This document shows positions 51,359-63,512 of a stretch of 64,000 bases of DNA, in pieces. Position numbers and translations under genes: made by a program. The stretch's first letter is position 1, and the number at the start of each line of letters is the position of its first letter. The stretch lies in contig NW_005178819.1 in the NCBI RefSeq assembly GCF_000350225.1, positions 95,244 through 159,243 on the forward strand, read 5' to 3'. The notes below the pieces were generated by a model. That model saw nothing but the letters and a program-made list of their open reading frames with translations. It made no database searches and was not told the DNA's origin. This DNA comes from Chondrus crispus. Its lineage: Eukaryota; Rhodophyta; Florideophyceae; Gigartinales; Gigartinaceae.

Positions 51359-53020
51359 ATGTCTGTCCTAGTCTCGCCATCTGGCCAGTTGGATGCTGCC
51401 AGCCTGGCAGATATTCAAGTAGATCAAGACGACACACTTGCCGTCGTTTGCGCCCTTGCTGCGTATGGGCTGCAGAAGAGTTCCTTACTCGATGCTGTCT
51501 TTGGAACCTCATTTGCATCCTCCGAATCCCACCTTGGAGTTTCAGCTGCTGTCGTGGAGGGAGAAGATTCCGCTGTCCTCGCCGCGCCACATAACCACGT
51601 CGTTGTTCTTGACGTGGAGCCGTACGATGGGCCGGACCGTTCTCGCGAAGAACTTCGTGAACGAGCTGCTCATCTCTCTGTGGCTCTTGCCGATGTCATC
51701 TTCTTCGTCGTTCGAATGAATGAGATTCATCGCCCTGATGTCAACGGTGTCTCTGCACTTCGGTCGAGCTTGACCGAAATGCTTATGATGCAAGACGATG
51801 GCATCATAAAGCAACCAAATAAGGACAAGAGATCTTTCATCGTCGTCGTTAAAGATTACGAGTCAGAGGTCCTTACTAGACAGGAAATTATTACTGGGTT
51901 TTTGCAGTCAATACATGAGCTCTACGCCTCACTAGTCAAGCCATCCCGCTGTCCGCAGCGCGTTACCGAGTTGTTCGAGTTTGAATTCAGGTTACTTCCC
52001 TCCGACAAATTTCAGGCGGAGGAGTTTGAAAATGGTCTTGCTGACATGCGCTCCGATTTTTTGGACCCGGCGGCCGACAACTACCTATTTGAACAATCCG
52101 CTTTTACCCGAGATGTCAATGTATCCCTTGAAGATTGCGCGAAGGGTGCTTGGGAAAAGCTTTTCAAAGAACAGGCCACAGACATGCCAAATAGCGTGGA
52201 GCTTATGTCCACATTTGACTGCGGTAACGTTATGCGAAAGGTTTTCGAGAAATATCAAAGAGGGGCTAGATTGTGGAGACGTGAGACGGATGGTGGCGTC
52301 ATTGTTGAGAATTTTGGCTCAGCAGCCTCGAAGATGGTGGAGGGCACTGTTGGTGTTTACGATCAGGACGCTGCTTCGCACAAAGGATCCAAGGCATTTA
52401 AGAGAAAGCGGGACGAGTTGAAAGGTCTGCTTGATGCCGATTTGTACGGATTGTTTGTTACTCAGATTGGGAAGCTTCGCGAAATTACCTATCGTCTTTT
52501 CAAGGACAAACTTGATGGAATTGGTGATGACGAGGCCCGTCTTGAGAAGGCCGTCAACAGCACTCTGAAAGAATCTCAGAAGTACTTCCAAGTCAACGCT
52601 GAGTTGCTGCGGCCTAAGAACACGTCATGGCGATTTGACAACGACACGAAAGAACTGTCCCAGCAGATGCGGGAGGATGCCACCGAGCGGCTGCAGAGGG
52701 CCAGGTTGGCTGATTATCAGCAGAACAATGGCAGAAGGGGTCGCCGGCGTAGGCCGGGGTTGGGGCCAGGCGAGAAGTCTCGTCAACCAATTCAAGTCTC
52801 CTTCCACTATCTTGACCCCGCGCCGTTTGGATGGAAAGATTCCAAGTTTGAAAAACTAAGCGTTGACGATAACCTCGAGTACAGCAGCAATGCGCCAGCG
52901 CTAGGCGTTGGAGGAGGCTCAGGAACGAGCAGTGGTGGCCTGTCGGTGCCTATTATGCCCAGTAGGGGTTCTTCGTGGTATCAAAAGAATCAGGACTTCA
53001 TTTACTCGGAGAAGAAGTGA
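51359..53020 (+). CDS. RHD3/Sey1-like dynamin-family GTPase homologue, degenerate and soluble
   Basis: RHD3/Sey1/atlastin GTPases fuse ER tubules. From ATG 51359 the product has 553 residues. The G-domain is recognisable by YGLQKSSLLDAVFGTSF, LDVEPYDGPDRSREELRERA and ALADVIFFVVRMNEI. Then comes KRSFIVVVKDYESEVL where RHD3 has its G4 Arg-Asp. A long helical middle domain follows. Compared with family consensus the P-loop Gly-Lys-Ser is altered (LQKSS), and the switch Gly of DVEG is Pro. The C-terminal pair of membrane helices is absent; instead there is a basic patch (NNGRRGRRRRPG) and a Gly/Ser-rich end. It may not hydrolyse GTP or sit in ER membrane. Intronless. It could be a distinct red algal paralogue. 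Confidence 0.75.
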   Translation: MSVLVSPSGQLDAASLADIQVDQDDTLAVVCALAAYGLQKSSLLDAVFGTSFASSESHLGVSAAVVEGEDSAVLAAPHNHVVVLDVEPYDGPDRSREELRERAAHLSVALADVIFFVVRMNEIHRPDVNGVSALRSSLTEMLMMQDDGIIKQPNKDKRSFIVVVKDYESEVLTRQEIITGFLQSIHELYASLVKPSRCPQRVTELFEFEFRLLPSDKFQAEEFENGLADMRSDFLDPAADNYLFEQSAFTRDVNVSLEDCAKGAWEKLFKEQATDMPNSVELMSTFDCGNVMRKVFEKYQRGARLWRRETDGGVIVENFGSAASKMVEGTVGVYDQDAASHKGSKAFKRKRDELKGLLDADLYGLFVTQIGKLREITYRLFKDKLDGIGDDEARLEKAVNSTLKESQKYFQVNAELLRPKNTSWRFDNDTKELSQQMREDATERLQRARLADYQQNNGRRGRRRRPGLGPGEKSRQPIQVSFHYLDPAPFGWKDSKFEKLSVDDNLEYSSNAPALGVGGGSGTSSGGLSVPIMPSRGSSWYQKNQDFIYSEKK

Positions 53021-54956
53021 GGCTGCCGCAGGGCAGAGTCTGTAAATTTTGAAGCCCTTTTCATCTGAATAAAGAAGAGAATCTGATTTTAGAAGGTACC
53101 GGACAGGCCTTGATCGTTCTCGAAGATCTTGTCAGATGACCAACACTGACTCTTTGCTTCGAAAGTTTTCGTCAGGACATACTCGAACATTTTTTAATCG
53201 TATCAGGAGAACACACATTCTGCTGAAGAGGAGCACTTCATTAGAATATCAACAGAACGGTGGCCCTCACATGCTCCATTTATTGCAACGTATGTTCGTT
53301 TTTGAGCTAACTGAGCAGTCTCATCCATGAGAGCGATGCCACCGGTTAAAAGGTGAAGTTTTCGCACAATGCAGTAGAAGAAAGATGAGAGTGCCAATAA
53401 ACGCGTGGTATGGCACATACCAAACAAGGTAAGTAGTCTGGTCCTTCTAACACAAGACCTTTCTCAAGTCAGTTAGGCATATATGTAGTTCTCTTCTTGT
53501 GGCCAGTCCTTTTAGCTATCTCTGCTCCTGGGAAGGACCAGTGAATCGAGATCATATCTGTCGGGATGCCGCCATCAGAAGCAGCTATGAGAGTATGCGT
53601 ACCACCATTTTGTGAATCAAATTTGTCGAGTGCGGAGGAACTAACAACATGAACTCTTACAGAATGGAGCCCCATACCCTCTGGCTCAATTTCGAAGTCA
53701 CAGCATCTCTTATGAAAATGTAAGATAGTAATGGGGAAAAGCTTCGGGATAGCGATTGCTCAATACTGGTGTAATGTGCCAGACTGTTTCGTCGCGATCT
53801 TGTAGCCATGTCAACAGTTTATGAAAGTCTTGTTCACGATTCATCAGTGAACGCACCATGTCTTCCGAGCCGCCCCTGTGCCGTCATACCCCCAAAGATG
53901 GGGAACAATGAGTTTTCGTCCGCGCCCTTTCATCAGAGAGTCGTCTCACCTACCAGAAGCAACAAAGATGTTTCCAAAAAACTTTCCTCTTTTTACGATT
54001 TGAAGCAGGAGTTCCATCGTCTGAACGGGAAGAGAGCAGGCAGGGAGAATGATTCAAGTGGCTTATGCAAGCGCATAAATAACTCTACTTGTCCCATGTG
54101 TGCATAGATGTCAACACAAATGGTCTATAAAGAACGGCGGGTGTCATAATGCGATGTCGATCTACACGGAAGAGTCCTCACTCAATGTTAGAAAACACAG
54201 ATCGGGAAGAAAGAGAAATAACGGTTCCCCTTGTTTATGCTGTGGATGCCAACAAAAGCTACTGCCCGTCATCTTCAGCGATTATTGCAACAAAAATCGT
54301 CGGCGTAAAAGTCGCTATCAATATGTCTCGAGAAAACACTTCTTCGACGTGCTCACTTAAAAAGCCACATATAAGGATTGCAGCAGGTCGTTTATAAGGG
54401 CATAAATATCTCTGATATGAATGCTCGGCGCTTGCCGCGGACTGAGATTGCACTTCAGTGCATGCACACTTACAGGATTAAAGGACCTTTCTAGCTCGCT
54501 GGTTTCTAAATGCATTCAGCGGGGGACGCGACCTGAATGACGTTAGCAACCTATCTCCAACCGCTTTCCAGAAAATAATAAGGTTTTACTATGCAGCCGA
54601 GGTGGCATAATAAGGTCTCCGCTCACACTGCTGAAATGAAATCCTGCTAAGTACGCGCGTAAAACAATTGGAATTCCAAGCTGAGTCTTTTCGCTCATGA
54701 TGGCACATACATCTGGTCAAGCTGAGCTACTCAAATGCAGTTACGGACCAGTATCGTCCTTGATTTTGATAACGTTAAGTCGCCGTACTTCCAAACCACG
54801 AAAATAATACTAGACTCCCGCTCTATACAATGCAGTAGATGCGATGACGCTTGGATTCCCCACCACTCCAGTCGCTTGATTTGTTGTCGCCGCGTATCCA
54901 GTGAAGCACAAAGCAGCACCTAACGCCTGTGCTGCGCTTCCCATGCAAGCCTGAGA
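53021..54956. other. Intergenic region with decayed coding traces
   Basis: On the minus strand 53870-53469 reads as protein-like sequence in two frames: QDFHKLLTWLQDRDETVWHI, then after a shift CCDFEIEPEGMGLHSVRV and GGIPTDMISIHWSFPGAE. It looks like a broken exon, but I cannot name the family. The rest (53020-53460, 54100-54950) has only short frames. Confidence 0.4.
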
Positions 54957-56429
54957 CTATTTGTCTTCGCTTGCTTGTTTAGAACATTGTCGACTTATTA
55001 GTAAAGGGCAGTGGTCCGAGCCTAAGAAGCCAATTCGGTCAAAGCCGTGCCCAGTTATTTGCACCGACACAATGGAAGGCATCACAGATCTTGAAACGAT
55101 GCAATGATCGATTCGCATTCCCCTCCCTGCGTGCTTTCCAGTCGTATGCCCCCTCCATGTCAACCCAGAATTGTCGGACTCACCCACTAGTTCTCTGTAT
55201 GCGTCAACCATATTGCCCACTTTCAAAATCTCCCTGAACTGACTTCGTTCGCGAGGAGTGCATCCTGGCTGCCCAACGTCTTCTTCTGATGGCGGTGCCC
55301 TAGATGGGCCCAGTTTTGCAGTATTGCGGCCTCCCTTTTGCTTCTTGTAGTAGGCTGGATGTGAAAGGTCCACGTCTAATGGGGCCACATTCTGCGCATA
55401 ATTCATAAAGATGACAACTCTAGGACCTCACGTCAGATATCTGCAATGTGAAACCAGTTTAAATTGCATCATCAAATTTGCGAAAAACTTACAAGATCAC
55501 CAATCCACATGAGGTTGACTTTGGCTTCCTTCTTCCTTATCACAAATTCTTTTATCTTCTGGTCCCAATCTCGCCTTCTGGACAAGTGGTTCTCATCCCA
55601 CCCATTGTTGGGCGAATAACTTCACCAGTGACGAATTGCGCATTAACGAAATACGTGTTTAGCACGCAAAATAATGTGTTGACGAGCGGGCCCATGTAGA
55701 GCGAGGTGAAGACAACTTACGTATGCAAGATAGAGAATCCTGTAAACTTTGCAACAATAACACGACCATCGCCATCATGCACATTGCCTTTGATACACAC
55801 AGGCTCCAAGTTATAGCGCACTGAGATAGGTGGAGCTGTCGTCTCGGTGTTGAGAAGCATGGCAGTACCGGCGTACTTGGTGTCGGCGAGACTGAAATAG
55901 CATCTGTACTTTGCCATCTCCTTACTTCTCATGAACGTATTTACAAGAGAAAAATCTTCCAGAGCCTTCTTGTTCCCATCGCGCATACGATAGCGGTACC
56001 ATTTTGTCTTCGGATTTGGCTTGGCCGTGGGGTTGTCGTTCGCAGCCGCAATACGTACTTCACTCAAGAAGATGACATCTGGGGCATGCCTTTCAACGAA
56101 CAGTTTTATAGCAGGTTCGTCTCCGTTGCGCAGCCGGCTGGTAAGGCCGTTGCAGTTCCAGGCCTGTGCGCGAGGAAGGGGCGCAGCTCAACGGCATATT
56201 GTCAGACGATCATTGCCGCCGGAGTGAGAACAATCCCGGGATATTCAAGAAATTGCAAAAAGTGATATGAGGACGCACAAATGACTTTTCGCTTATGACA
56301 TACCACAATGACTCGCGGAGCGGTGAGACGTTGATCAACAATGGCAGTTTCTGGATCTCTTACAGGGCGTTTCGCAGGCCTCGATGAGTCGCCGCTTGGA
56401 TGGGATCTTTTCTTCAAAAACTTATCCAT
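54957..56429 (-). CDS. AP endonuclease, ExoIII/APE1 family, four exons
   Basis: These enzymes cut 5' of abasic sites in base excision repair. Exons are 56429-56304, 56163-55721, 55619-55493 and 55391-54957, joined by introns of 140, 101 and 101 bp. All donors are GT (GTATGT, GTAAGT, GTAAGT) and all acceptors AG. The splice phases give one 376-residue frame. Family motifs are all present: AWNCNGL, FLSEVR with the metal-binding Glu, YAGTAMLL, GWDENHLSRRRDWD and MWIGDLNVAPLDVDLSHP. The later ones are CTPRERSQF, MVDAYREL, TWRGH, GMRIDHCIVS and the C-terminal GSDHCPL with catalytic His. The N-terminus (MDKFLKKRSHPSG) is basic and Lys/Arg-rich, suggesting nuclear import. This is the most intron-rich gene of the window. 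It is divergent from RPL3. Confidence 0.93.
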
Positions 56430-56929
56430 GCTTCTAGGAACTGGAAAGTTACAGATAAGGATAAGCGTTTGAAGAGAACAGGGATAAATGACGGTGCTGG
56501 TCCCCAACAGGATAATGGGGCTGCCCGGCTGGGCTGTGGTGGGAGGCGGCTAGCGACTTTGGTGCATGAGCATAAGTTTCGGAAATTACTACGGTACAAT
56601 TTTTCCCGCCAAAGCTGTCCGCATACTGTACCGGACAGGAGTGGAAGGGGTCTGATGAAGATCGGATCAAAGTGTGCCTCTTTTGGATCTCACAGGTGAG
56701 ATCCAGTTCTGCGTTTGGCATTAATTTCTCCATGCTGACTATTTTTAATGTTTTCCGATAATTTTCGTTTGAGTTCTGTTGGCATTTCCCGACGTCGCCC
56801 CGGCGGCGGCCATATCGCAGTGAGCAGTACCTATCCAACCAGCGATCCTTCCCAGCCGTCGCCAGCAGTATCTCGGTACTACCAGTTCAACATCCATCTC
56901 CTTCGGCGGCCAGGTGCAAACGAATCGCG
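56430..56929. promoter_or_regulatory. Shared upstream region of AP endonuclease and RPL3
   Basis: The two start codons are 500 bp apart in divergent orientation. No TATA box is clear on the RPL3 side. A pyrimidine-rich CATCCATCTCCTTC just before the RPL3 start could belong to its 5' leader. Open frames here are short. Confidence 0.35.
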
Positions 56930-58102
56930 ATGTCTCACAGGAAATTCGAGGCCCCACGCCATGGGTCGTTGGCCTTCCTTCCGAAGAAGCGCACATCCCG
57001 TCACCGCGGAAAGGTCAAGGCATTCCCGAAGGATGACGCGACAAAGCCCTGCCATCTCACTGCCTTCATGGGCTACAAGGCCGGCATGACCCACATTGTC
57101 CGTGACGTCGACAAACCAGGGTCCAAGCTGCACAAAAAGGAAGTCGTCGAGGCCGTTAGCATCATCGAGACCCCCCCAGTTGTCGCCGTCGGTGTTGTTG
57201 GTTATGTCGAGACCCCGTACGGGCTTCGCTCCCTCACCACTGTCTGGGCGGCACATCTCTCCGACGAGGTGAAGCGTCGCTTCTACAAGAACTGGTACAA
57301 GTCTAAGAAGAAGGCCTTCACCAAGTACGCCAAGAAGCATGCCGAGGGTGCTGCAGATGTCGACGCCGAGCTTGAGCGGATCGTCAAACATTGCGCAGTT
57401 GTGCGTCTCTTGGTACACACTCAGATCCGCAAAATCAAGGTCGCCCAGAAGAAGGCACACCTCATGGAAGTCCAGATCAACGGCGGCTCCATTGCCGACA
57501 AGGTCGAATATGCCAAGGCCTTATTCGAGCGCACCATCGATGTCAACGCCGTATTCAGTAAGGATGAAATGATTGATTGCATTGGTGTTACTAAGGGTCA
57601 CGGATTTGAAGGTGTTGTAACGCGATGGGGTGTCACCAGACTTCCACGAAAGACCCATCGTGGACTTCGCAAGGTCGCCTGTATCGGAGCTTGGCATCCT
57701 GCTCGTGTTGGCTATACCGTCGCACGAGCGGGCCAGCGTGGTTACTTTCACAGGACTCAGGCCAACCTTAAAATCTATCGTGTCGGTGCCAAGGACGACC
57801 ATAAGAGTGCGACCACCGACTTTGATCTCACCGAGAAGTCCATCACCCCCATGGGTGGTTTTCCCCACTATGGTACTATCAATGAAGATTGGATTATGGT
57901 CAAGGGATGCGTGGTCGGGACTAGGAAGCGCATTATCACCCTTCGCAAGAGCCTGTTTCCGCAGACCTCCCGCGCAGCGCAGGAGGAGATTACCTTGAAG
58001 TTCATTGATACTTCCTCCAAGCAGGGCCATGGAAGATTCCAAACTCTTGCCGAAAAGAGGAAGTATGAGGGAACTCTCAAGCGCGATACATACACAACCT
58101 GA
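56930..58102 (+). CDS. RPL3: Cytosolic ribosomal protein uL3 (RPL3)
   Basis: uL3 is a universal large-subunit protein reaching the peptidyl-transferase centre. The 390-residue product from ATG 56930 has the expected eukaryotic length. It begins [20 protein letters not shown] and contains [37 protein letters not shown] (W-finger region) and [23 protein letters not shown] and [13 protein letters not shown] also match the family, and the His of GHGF-type loops is conserved. No intron is present. The codon pattern is strongly biased towards C-ending codons compared with neighbours, as is usual for highly expressed genes. It is convergent with the zinc-finger gene. Confidence 0.98.
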   Translation: MSHRKFEAPRHGSLAFLPKKRTSRHRGKVKAFPKDDATKPCHLTAFMGYKAGMTHIVRDVDKPGSKLHKKEVVEAVSIIETPPVVAVGVVGYVETPYGLRSLTTVWAAHLSDEVKRRFYKNWYKSKKKAFTKYAKKHAEGAADVDAELERIVKHCAVVRLLVHTQIRKIKVAQKKAHLMEVQINGGSIADKVEYAKALFERTIDVNAVFSKDEMIDCIGVTKGHGFEGVVTRWGVTRLPRKTHRGLRKVACIGAWHPARVGYTVARAGQRGYFHRTQANLKIYRVGAKDDHKSATTDFDLTEKSITPMGGFPHYGTINEDWIMVKGCVVGTRKRIITLRKSLFPQTSRAAQEEITLKFIDTSSKQGHGRFQTLAEKRKYEGTLKRDTYTT

Positions 58103-58403
58103 TAAATATCGATGTAGAGTCCCTTTGGAAATTTGTTTTTGAGCCACATCGCATCACTCTATTCCTCCATTTTCAGGATCCGATACCTTCTGAATGAGCT
58201 TTCGTTGAGTATCACTTCCTTCGCGTTGCCCCTAATTCGAGATGCTGCGCGTGTGTTCATGATTTTTAGTGTTGCCAAACGATTTAATGAATCTATTCCT
58301 TGTACGAACATGTCTACAAAAGCTACAGAATTGACTTCGTGGCAATCGGAGCGAAGGAATCCAGCCTGTATCGGGGTTACCCACTGCGCCTCGTAGTTTC
58401 TGG

Positions 58404-59230
58404 TTAACTCTTGGTGCAAGAGTGCTTCCTCAGCTGAGAGATCTGCTTGAAGTCTGCCCCACAAGTGGGGCAGACAAAAGGGCGTTGGTCGAAGTGTACA
58501 AGAGACCGGTGTCGCTGCAGGCCGTCTTTGAATGCAAAAGACGAAGAGCATTGTTCGCATGAAAATGGCCGTTCATTCAAGTGAACTGATTTCTTGTGCT
58601 TGCTAAGGTTACCTGGTGGATGCATGAGGAAAATATGCAAAGAACAGGAGGATACGGTCAATTCGTTTGCTGTCAGCGTTCTGACGGTGTACTAGAGCAA
58701 CGAGATATTCTGATGTGATATCAAAGAAGACCTCATACCTTTTTCCCCGAAAGTCTTTTGGCAGATGTCGCATCTATATGGGCGCAGTTTTTCGTGTACC
58801 GTTCTTGGAAAGAATAGAACGAAACGCCACAGAACGGAACGAAGAAGCAATTTCACGTCCTCCAAATTAGAGCTCACGCTGATATCAAACGAAAAAGAGA
58901 CGAACACTTGGTCGGGTCGTTGACAAACCTTTTATGCTTCGAAGCGTCGTGGCTTTGCGCGAAGGTCGCCGAACAAGATTCACACCTGAATCTTTTTGCC
59001 CCCCCCGTGCTTGTTGTCGAGAACCCTTTACCTGAGCGCCTGCTAGATTGTCGGGCTATGGAGCCGTTTTCACTCCCGTTAGCAGAGGCCCCAGAGTTTA
59101 CCAAAAAGGATATCTCTAGTTTCGGATGTCGATTGTTTCCCAATCCTCCATTCCTGGACGACTCACTCTTTCCATCTGCGTGTCTGCTGCTGTTTGTGCG
59201 GTAGACACCATGCGCCCCTTTCGGTGCCAT
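58404..59230 (-). CDS. Four-finger C2H2 zinc-finger protein, three exons
   Basis: Exons 59230-58929, 58803-58739 and 58612-58404 join to a 191-residue frame; introns of 125 and 126 bp have GT (GTTTGT, GTATGA) and AG ends. The N-terminal 95 residues are Ser/Gly/Asn-rich with an Arg/Ser patch (ARQSSRRSGKG). Four consecutive C2H2 fingers follow: FRCESCSATFAQSHDASKHK, YRCDICQKTFGEKGNLSKHK, FSCEQCSSSFAFKDGLQRHR and FVCPTCGADFKQISQLRKH. They are linked by short TVHEKLRP-like linkers typical of DNA-binding arrays. The last finger ends HSC, so its second zinc-binding His is replaced by Cys. Both introns fall inside finger or linker codons, which supports the splice model. It is a probable sequence-specific DNA-binding protein; the target is unknown. 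Confidence 0.88.
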
Positions 59231-62200
59231 TTTGATGCGGAAAGGAAGTAATGGGCGGGTACCGAGAGAAGCAGCGTCGCTGAATTCGGAGCATGAAGAC
59301 TTCGGTACAATAACGGATAAGTCCGCTTTTTCTTATGGTGTTCATCTCATCCAGATGGGGTAGGGTGAAGAACGTAGGTATCAGTGAGCATTGAGGGCCT
59401 AAAGTCTCTCGAAAGGTTTACGAACAGGGGTCCTCCTCGTCAGCGCAGTCTGCTGGACGCAATGTGTATCCTTGCCGGTAAGAAGCTAGTTTGTGGAAAG
59501 GTGCGAAGTGTGCACAACTATGATGCAGGACCGAGAATGATGGACTTCTCTCAGGAACTGGAAACTGCATGGAGGGACTCTGGCGACCCAAAATATTACA
59601 ACAGCTATCTGCCACGGCTTCATCGCGCAAAGGAAACTGAACACTGAATAAATGGACCATTAATTGACACATATACTCTACCCCTATTGCTTGTTGACAA
59701 GAATTACACAATGGAAGAATGCCGTGCCCGGCTGAGACACTCTCTGTAGGGTAAACCCAGAAAGCGACAATCCCAAAAATGGACAGTTGTCAGTGCACCA
59801 AAGTTATGTGGGACAAACACAACAAAAATTCATGCCGATCTATGTGAGTAGCATGTGGACAAGTGATCCTTCCCGTTCTGTATTTCAATTCAGAAGTGAA
59901 TGTCCAGGGTGAGGCTGCGAATGTCCCTGTTTTGCCTGAGTCTACCCGTATTTTTACAAGCGGGCATCCGTTGTGGAAACGGCTACACAGTCCATTGCTT
60001 TTTACCAACTTCATCTCTTATCTCTCCTGATATATATTATACTCGGTCTATTGCTCTGCATCTCGCGAATGACGCTTTTTCTGTGCTGTTGTGTACGGTG
60101 TTTTCGCTTTCTAAGCATACTGCCGGTGCCCGGGTTCTCTATTCTTGTAGCGGGAATATCTTGCTAGGCGATAGGACATTTCAATTATAGTAGACTCCTT
60201 TTCTTCAATTTTTCTGGATACATTCCTATTTACTCTACATGGCAGAATCACATTGATCACTGGGAAGATGACGCCTGAAGCTGAACAAGAGGTAGCGCGG
60301 TGCTATGAAATCAGGGGAGTCGCAGCTGCATACAACTACATACAAGGGCTTGCTGATACAATGCAGAGATACAAGCCGTAAATGTAGCATTTTACTGTTG
60401 CCCACCCGCTGACCTCCCTAAACTTTCGATGTGCCCTGGCCTGTACAGTGTTTCGGATTTTTGCACGAATGAAATGACCCAAAAGGCATGGCCCCAACGC
60501 CTTATGACAAAATCCACATGTTTTGCCTATTCATATATTGAGTAGGGATAGAGGCTACATAGAAATCACCTCTTTGGCACCTCCCGGGTCGGAACCGGCC
60601 GATATGTGCTAAAAACAATAATATGCTTATGTGGCGTCTGCCATTATCGAGAAATCACTGTAGAAATAGGACAGAGTGAAGATATTTAGGAGTCGGGTTA
60701 CGGTTTTCCATCCCACGTATGCGTCAAACTTCGTTGTACTGTATCACTTGCCGTTGAAAAACCTGGCATTGGATGCGGCGAAAGGTGGCAAATGTGATTT
60801 TTTTCGTCGCGGGTGTGGACGTGGACCAATTCAAACGGATTGGTTTACGAAATGCTCCAGGTATTGCTATGCGTGGACCTTTGCTTCGTGAGGAATTTCT
60901 TGGCAAGATGACGAGAATTCCATTTTTCATCGTAGAAACCAATGGGGATGTCCCGTACACTCTCTGATAAGCGAGGTTGCATTGCCCACCAATTCTCCAA
61001 GGTTCCCTCTTTCTTGTCTGAAGGTATAAACAAATTTCTAGGTGCATACAGTAGTCACTTTTTGCGATTTCGCCTTCATGAAAGAATAATCGCAGCACCA
61101 CTGCTTACAGAGGAAATATGCGATTTCCAAGTACGACGTAGGATTCATGCATTCTTCGTTGTTGTCAACGACTATTCAGCCCGTGACATAGCCGCAAGTA
61201 GAGAAGGGTACCAAATTTGCTCCGACAGCACTTGTTGTGACACACTCTTTCCGAAATTCTCTTCTCTTCTCTTCTCTTCTCTTCTCTTCTCTTCTCAACA
61301 ATTTTCATTTGACATAATTGCTTTCTATTTTGGAAAAAGCCGTTACGCGATACTGTGTGGACGGGTTACATTGTACGTACAAAATCTCTCATAAAGTTGA
61401 AAAGGTGCAGGCAAGCAGGCGAGATTAAGACTTTTAAACCCCGGAAATGAGTTATTCAAAAGCCTCGTGACGTACCGTACGGTGCAGCTTGAAATTGGAA
61501 TACCGACGCTTTGCTGAGATGTATTAAAAATGAGTTCATCGGCAACCACAATCAACGTTATTAAAGAAATTTTTTGTCCTTAGTACATCTTGGGTACCTC
61601 CAAGTCATATATATATATATATACGCGGTCATCTCGAGACCTGTCACTGTAAAGAAGTCTTCGTTGCATGACGTTTGAATGTGTTCCACATGTCCCGGTT
61701 ATACAATTCATTGTTTGGATCGTTTCAATTAAAAGAAAGGTCACTTGGCATGGATGTCACCACCGCAGCTATTCAATCCTTTTCAAACGTATGTACTTTC
61801 TCAAGCAAGCTGGTTAGGGAACGAAGATCTCAAGATGAAGAAGTCTGCAGACACAACCCTTCCATCTCGCAAAAGCCGCCAAGACGGACGAGAAAAAGTG
61901 CAGTTTGTTCTATATTACAAGCCTAATGGCCTCGGACAAGCAGACCAATAGAGCCTTTCGTTTCCTCAAAATGATCACATAATTTTCTAATTTCCGAAGG
62001 CTTGTATATACTTCCGGGAAAAGGTGCTCATAATTTTTGTATCTCTCACACTGCACTCCGGCTCTCGGTGGCTGAGGGGAGAAAAAGGCTTCCCGTAATA
62101 CTTAAATTAGGATGAATTTTTTAGGTGTCGGTATTAAACTTCAGGAAGCAAGTCTTCTGGTACTCCTCGCAACACCACTTCCCAAGTAGTTCCTGTGCCA

Positions 62201-63120
62201 TATCAGCTTTGAGATAGAACTCTGGGGTTCGAATTAATTTAACAGTTTGCTTATTAGACAAGTTAGTTCAGCATCCCTACCCATCCAGAAGAGTTCATGT
62301 GTTCCTTTGTCTGCGGCAGGAACTTTGACATATGGATGATCTGTCTATTTTGACAACACAAAATCCTTAATGTTCCTTAGCCACGGAAACGTACAGCATT
62401 GGACCTTCAATTCGGTTCCGTCCTTAACCTCACATTGTCCTTCTCGTTTCCGATTCCAGTTTCCGGTTTATGGTTCAATATTTATTCACTGAGCCGAAAA
62501 AACTCGATGCATTTTACCAACCGTGTCCAAACAAAATGCATACCTACACAGGTCTTAAATTTTTGTCGCAAGAAGAATTTCATGGTTTGGGTTTTCCGCA
62601 TATTTACATAAATGGAAGGGCAATGTGATACTCTCAACCAAAATTTGCTCAAATGTTAGAGTGGTTTCACCCAGAGCTAAGACAATACTGTAGATGCGGC
62701 ACTGCCTTTTGGGCACATCAGCCACGCATACAATAAAGTCACCATCGGCCCCCGCTCCAGATGAGAGGAGGGATGCATCGGTGTTGTTGGCATCACAGGA
62801 TATGGGCCGCACGACTACTGATAGCGATCCGTCATCCATCAACCTCCACCATGGACGACGCTAAAAGATGTCCGCAGCCGGCACAACGACAAGCCGAGCA
62901 ACAGTTCAACGTAGGTGTAACAGGCAAACTCTCCTGCCTCGTACAACAACACAAATCCAGTACGCCTACGAGACATTCCAACACCCTAGTAATCAAAGTA
63001 AGGGAGAATTGTTGATGTGTATCGAGGATGCTCTCATGACGACGGCCTCTGCTGATGATACACTCTGTGCATGGCACAGTGTTATGCCAAGTGTGATCAA
63101 GTACAGCAGTAACAGCGACT
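59231..63120. other. Long region without a recognised gene
   Basis: This AT-richer tract holds a (TTCTC)8 microsatellite at 61257-61296 and an AT dinucleotide run at 61607-61624. An open frame at 59384-59647 begins at GTG and lacks recognisable motifs; its first ATG is at 59462. Frames at 60676-61100 and 62760-63120 are equally unconvincing. No tRNA or rRNA gene was seen. Confidence 0.5.
61257..61296. repeat. (TTCTC)n microsatellite
   Basis: Eight uninterrupted pentanucleotide repeats TTCTC/CTTCT. Confidence 0.95.
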
Positions 63121-63398
63121 GAAGGACTGTATGTAGACTGACTTCTGCTGAACTATATTTGTTATGTTTTTATATTGTTGCTCTGCGCAATCTATTGTCC
63201 TACGGTATTTGATCTTGACGAATGAGCTGTTCCATGTAAGATTGTCATGGTGCTGAACTCCACTATGAGACGTAGGCACCAGCTCTCTCTTTAGTATAAA
63301 ACAGTCTCCGACTGCGATGGTGAGTAAAAAAGGAAGGCAGCCTTGCCACCCGATATCGTTGTCTATCTTTACTTCCAGCCAGCCCAGCCCTTAACTCA
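63121..63398 (+). repeat. Probable 5' LTR of a second copia element
   Basis: A primer-binding site follows at 63402, so the LTR must end just before it, probably at TTAACTCA. A TATA-like AGTATAAAACAG at 63293 would serve as the LTR promoter. The left boundary cannot be fixed because the 3' LTR lies beyond the window. Confidence 0.5.
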
Positions 63399-63401
63399 AG
63401 T

Positions 63402-63415
63402 GGTTATGGGCCCAG
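63402..63415 (+). promoter_or_regulatory. Primer-binding site, half-tRNA(iMet) type
   Basis: GGTTATGGGCCCAG is a 14-nt perfect complement of the initiator tRNA anticodon arm CUGGGCCCAUAACC, as in Drosophila copia. The other copia element in this window shows the first ten bases of the same site. Confidence 0.85.
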
Positions 63416-63512
63416 AATCGTCGCTAATCAACTGAACCTCTTTTGGAAGAGCTCTTCATCGTGCTTTACTGATTCTGTGCTTTGGTGCTACTTTTTGGAG
63501 TTTCTTTCGAAA

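Noticed and set aside
59384-59647. 87-codon frame downstream of the zinc-finger gene
   Set aside because: Begins at GTG, has no known motif and no coding context; not supported enough to call.
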